A stretch of DNA of 64,000 bases from Paracoccus cavernae (GTDB lineage Bacteria; Pseudomonadota; Alphaproteobacteria; Rhodobacterales; Rhodobacteraceae). Shown in pieces: positions 62,287 to 64,000 of the stretch (its first letter is position 1; each line of letters begins with the position of its first letter). The notes under the pieces are model-generated. The model was not told the origin of the DNA and made no database searches. It saw only the letters and a list, made by a program, of their open reading frames with translations. The DNA lies in NCBI GenBank assembly GCA_030410095.1, contig JAUFRC010000001.1, forward strand, positions 1,376,501 to 1,440,500. Reading direction: 5' to 3'. The position numbers were made by a program, and so were the translations under genes.

Positions 62287-64000
62287 ATGAAAAAGACTAT
62301 TGACCGTGGCTGTTTTGTCGCCTTCCGCAACGACCGTTTGGGGGGGCGACTGAACTCCATTCTGACGGCAATGCGGCTGGCCAAAGCCTATGGAACCTCC
62401 TTTCGCATATTCTGGGCGTTGAGCGAGGGCTCCAGCGCCGAGCTCCATTTCCCGCAAGAACTCTTTTCGGCCAAGTTTATTGCCGATCATTTCACATCGC
62501 GCGAGGAAGGCCAGAAACTTCTGTCGGGCTCCACCGATATCGGCATGATTCCGCGCCATAGCAGCGCAAAAGATATGGCCGAAAAACTTGCGCGCGGCAC
62601 CAACTATCTTTCCAATTCGGCAACCGAACAAATTCTCTTGCCTTGGGAAACTACCGACGATCTCGCCATTCTTCCCGATCTGCTGGGCGACATCGAATTC
62701 AGCCCTACCGTCACGCAGGCTATTGCTCTCGTCAATGCTAAGCTGGATGGCCTCAGCTTTTCATCCTACCATTTGCGTCGTGGCGATATTATCGACGACA
62801 AAACCGTGGCATCGCATAATCTCTGGTCGGATAAATACATTCCGCGCGTGATCTATGAGTGGCATATGAAGCGCACGTTGGCCGAAGGTGCAAAAACCCT
62901 TGTCATTTTTACCGACGAGCCACGCGAAGCAAAAGCTTTCTCCGGCCTTTCGAGCCAAATTCTCGGCTTTGACGATTTGACGGGCGGCATCGCCTTGACG
63001 ACGATCCAGCGCGACTTTCTCGAACTCTATACAATGTCGCGTTCGCAGGAAATCTACGCCCCGCCGAGCAGCGCCTTTTCGCGGCTGGCCGCCGTCATCG
63101 GCAACAAGCACGTCACCGATATCGAGGCGGATCTGACCGCCCAGGAAAAGGAAAACGCCCGCGAAGAGCTGGTGCGCCGGCTGGAACACGAACCCGAGAG
63201 CTTCCTCAGCCAGTCCGATGCCGGCCAGAACCTTCCCTTTGTCGCCGAACATCTTGAGGCGAGAGGCGAGCATAAGCGGGCCATTTCGATTGCGATGAAC
63301 CTCGTCGAAGGCGGGATGAACCGTGCCTATGCCTACCCGTTCCTGTCGAGCCGCTTGCTGGTTCAAGAGGATTACAAAGGCTGCGACCAAATTCTCAAGC
63401 TGATGTCGCGCAGTCTGAGCCTGAAGGAAGAGCATTCCAGCAATGTTTTTCTGCATGCTGCTTTGGGTGATCTGGCGCGCGACAATTGGGATCGAGCCGT
63501 TCGGCGTTTCCACTCCGGCATGTGGTTTTTTCCGATCAACCGCCTCGCCTCGCAGATGTTTTTCTATCTCCACAGCATGAATAAACTGACTGCCGAAAAT
63601 TTTGTGCCTTTTGACCCGCATCTGATGCGTCCGGCCGGCCATATTTTCGACGAATCCGAATCGACTACCCATCGTCTTTTGATGGAACGGCTGCGCGACA
63701 CCGGCAATATCCCGCAAGTTTATCCCGCCAATATGGAAGTCCGCGATTGGCGTATTCTGCACGGTAAAAAGCTGAGTTTCCGCTTCACGAACAAGGCAAA
63801 GATCGCGCAGCAAGCCGACCTTCTCGCCACAAATCTGGACAAGCGCAATATTTCACCCGAGCGAATTGCGGCTCTCCAAAGTGCGGTTGGCGCAATGCAG
63901 TCAGATGCGGGAATACGGGACTCGGCAGAAATCAATCTTTCAGGCGCAATCGATGTCTTTCCCGACAATCCGCTTTACAGAAAGCGGCTGGCGGACCATT
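62287..64000 (+). CDS. candidate fucosyltransferase with long C-terminal helical region, 3' end cut by window
   Basis: At least 571 residues, unbroken to the window edge. GGAGG lies 6 bases before the ATG. Three elements match the motifs of alpha-1,2/alpha-1,6 and O-fucosyltransferases (GT11/GT23/POFUT type): an N-terminal glycine loop (DRLGGRLNSILTAMRLA), HxRRxD as YHLRRGDIID (His162, Arg164, Arg165, Asp167), and FTDE (208-211) with SSAFSRLAAVIG (261-272). These bind the GDP part of GDP-fucose. A region from ~290 resembles TPR-like helices. Its place 20 bases after fcl supports the call, but I cannot name a close relative. Confidence 0.6.
   Translation, partial: MKKTIDRGCFVAFRNDRLGGRLNSILTAMRLAKAYGTSFRIFWALSEGSSAELHFPQELFSAKFIADHFTSREEGQKLLSGSTDIGMIPRHSSAKDMAEKLARGTNYLSNSATEQILLPWETTDDLAILPDLLGDIEFSPTVTQAIALVNAKLDGLSFSSYHLRRGDIIDDKTVASHNLWSDKYIPRVIYEWHMKRTLAEGAKTLVIFTDEPREAKAFSGLSSQILGFDDLTGGIALTTIQRDFLELYTMSRSQEIYAPPSSAFSRLAAVIGNKHVTDIEADLTAQEKENAREELVRRLEHEPESFLSQSDAGQNLPFVAEHLEARGEHKRAISIAMNLVEGGMNRAYAYPFLSSRLLVQEDYKGCDQILKLMSRSLSLKEEHSSNVFLHAALGDLARDNWDRAVRRFHSGMWFFPINRLASQMFFYLHSMNKLTAENFVPFDPHLMRPAGHIFDESESTTHRLLMERLRDTGNIPQVYPANMEVRDWRILHGKKLSFRFTNKAKIAQQADLLATNLDKRNISPERIAALQSAVGAMQSDAGIRDSAEINLSGAIDVFPDNPLYRKRLADH

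Overview
The window looks like chromosomal DNA of a high-GC alphaproteobacterium of the order Rhodobacterales (Rhodobacter/Paracoccus type). The evidence is the argS - SPOR protein - nagZ block, a SAM/SAH-type riboswitch in front of metK (a motif known from Rhodobacterales), a single bifunctional RelA/SpoT next to rpoZ, and several housekeeping proteins of clear alphaproteobacterial type. No rRNA operon, CRISPR array, intact insertion sequence or replication origin was seen.

A caution for every gene: the sequence carries many single-base deletions, mostly in short runs of C/G or A/T. More than thirty genes, including essential ones (argS, metK, gltA, lnt, secG, spoT), are split into two or more frames. 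Reading across the shifts restores normal-looking proteins with all motifs, so I annotate them as single genes and treat the shifts as sequence errors rather than pseudogenes. Shift positions are approximate.

Layout. 1-13.4 kb is mostly housekeeping: nagZ, SPOR protein, argS, an RhlE-type RNA helicase with a long charged tail, lnt, riboswitch-metK, a J-domain protein divergent from a BolA protein, glpX, recJ. 13.4-20.7 kb is more mosaic: two tRNA-Glu genes as an inverted, tail-to-tail pair with their promoters, a lipoprotein cytochrome c with an FNR-like site, a BCCT transporter coupled to an unknown gene, a GNAT/Rnk pair, and a decayed prophage (portal fragment and shortened integrase) beside tRNA-Gly(CCC). 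20.7-26.4 kb holds a DUF1489 protein, a Bcr/CflA-type exporter, an H-NOX-like protein overlapping an HNOBA-GGDEF cyclase, and comEC. 26.5-35.1 kb is housekeeping again (gltX, gltA, an SDR, secG, pyrG, ppk2 and small conserved proteins).

35.1-44.6 kb is a catabolic block: an amino-acid-type ABC transporter, two glutamine-synthetase-like ligases, a class I amidotransferase, a class V aminotransferase and a PuuB-like flavoprotein. The set fits gamma-glutamylation-type amine or polyamine use. 44.6-49 kb holds a DUF2062 protein, spoT, rpoZ, folK and an NYN-domain protein. 49.4-52.6 kb is a two-component Rieske oxygenase (reductase and oxygenase) divergent from a LysR-type regulator across a perfect palindrome. 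52.6-57 kb is a second amino-acid ABC operon whose ATPase is fused to an M14/DUF2817-type peptidase domain.

The right end (58.5-64 kb) makes GDP-L-fucose (manC, gmd, fcl). The next gene runs off the window and carries fucosyltransferase-type motifs, so the block probably starts a fucosylated surface-glycan locus.
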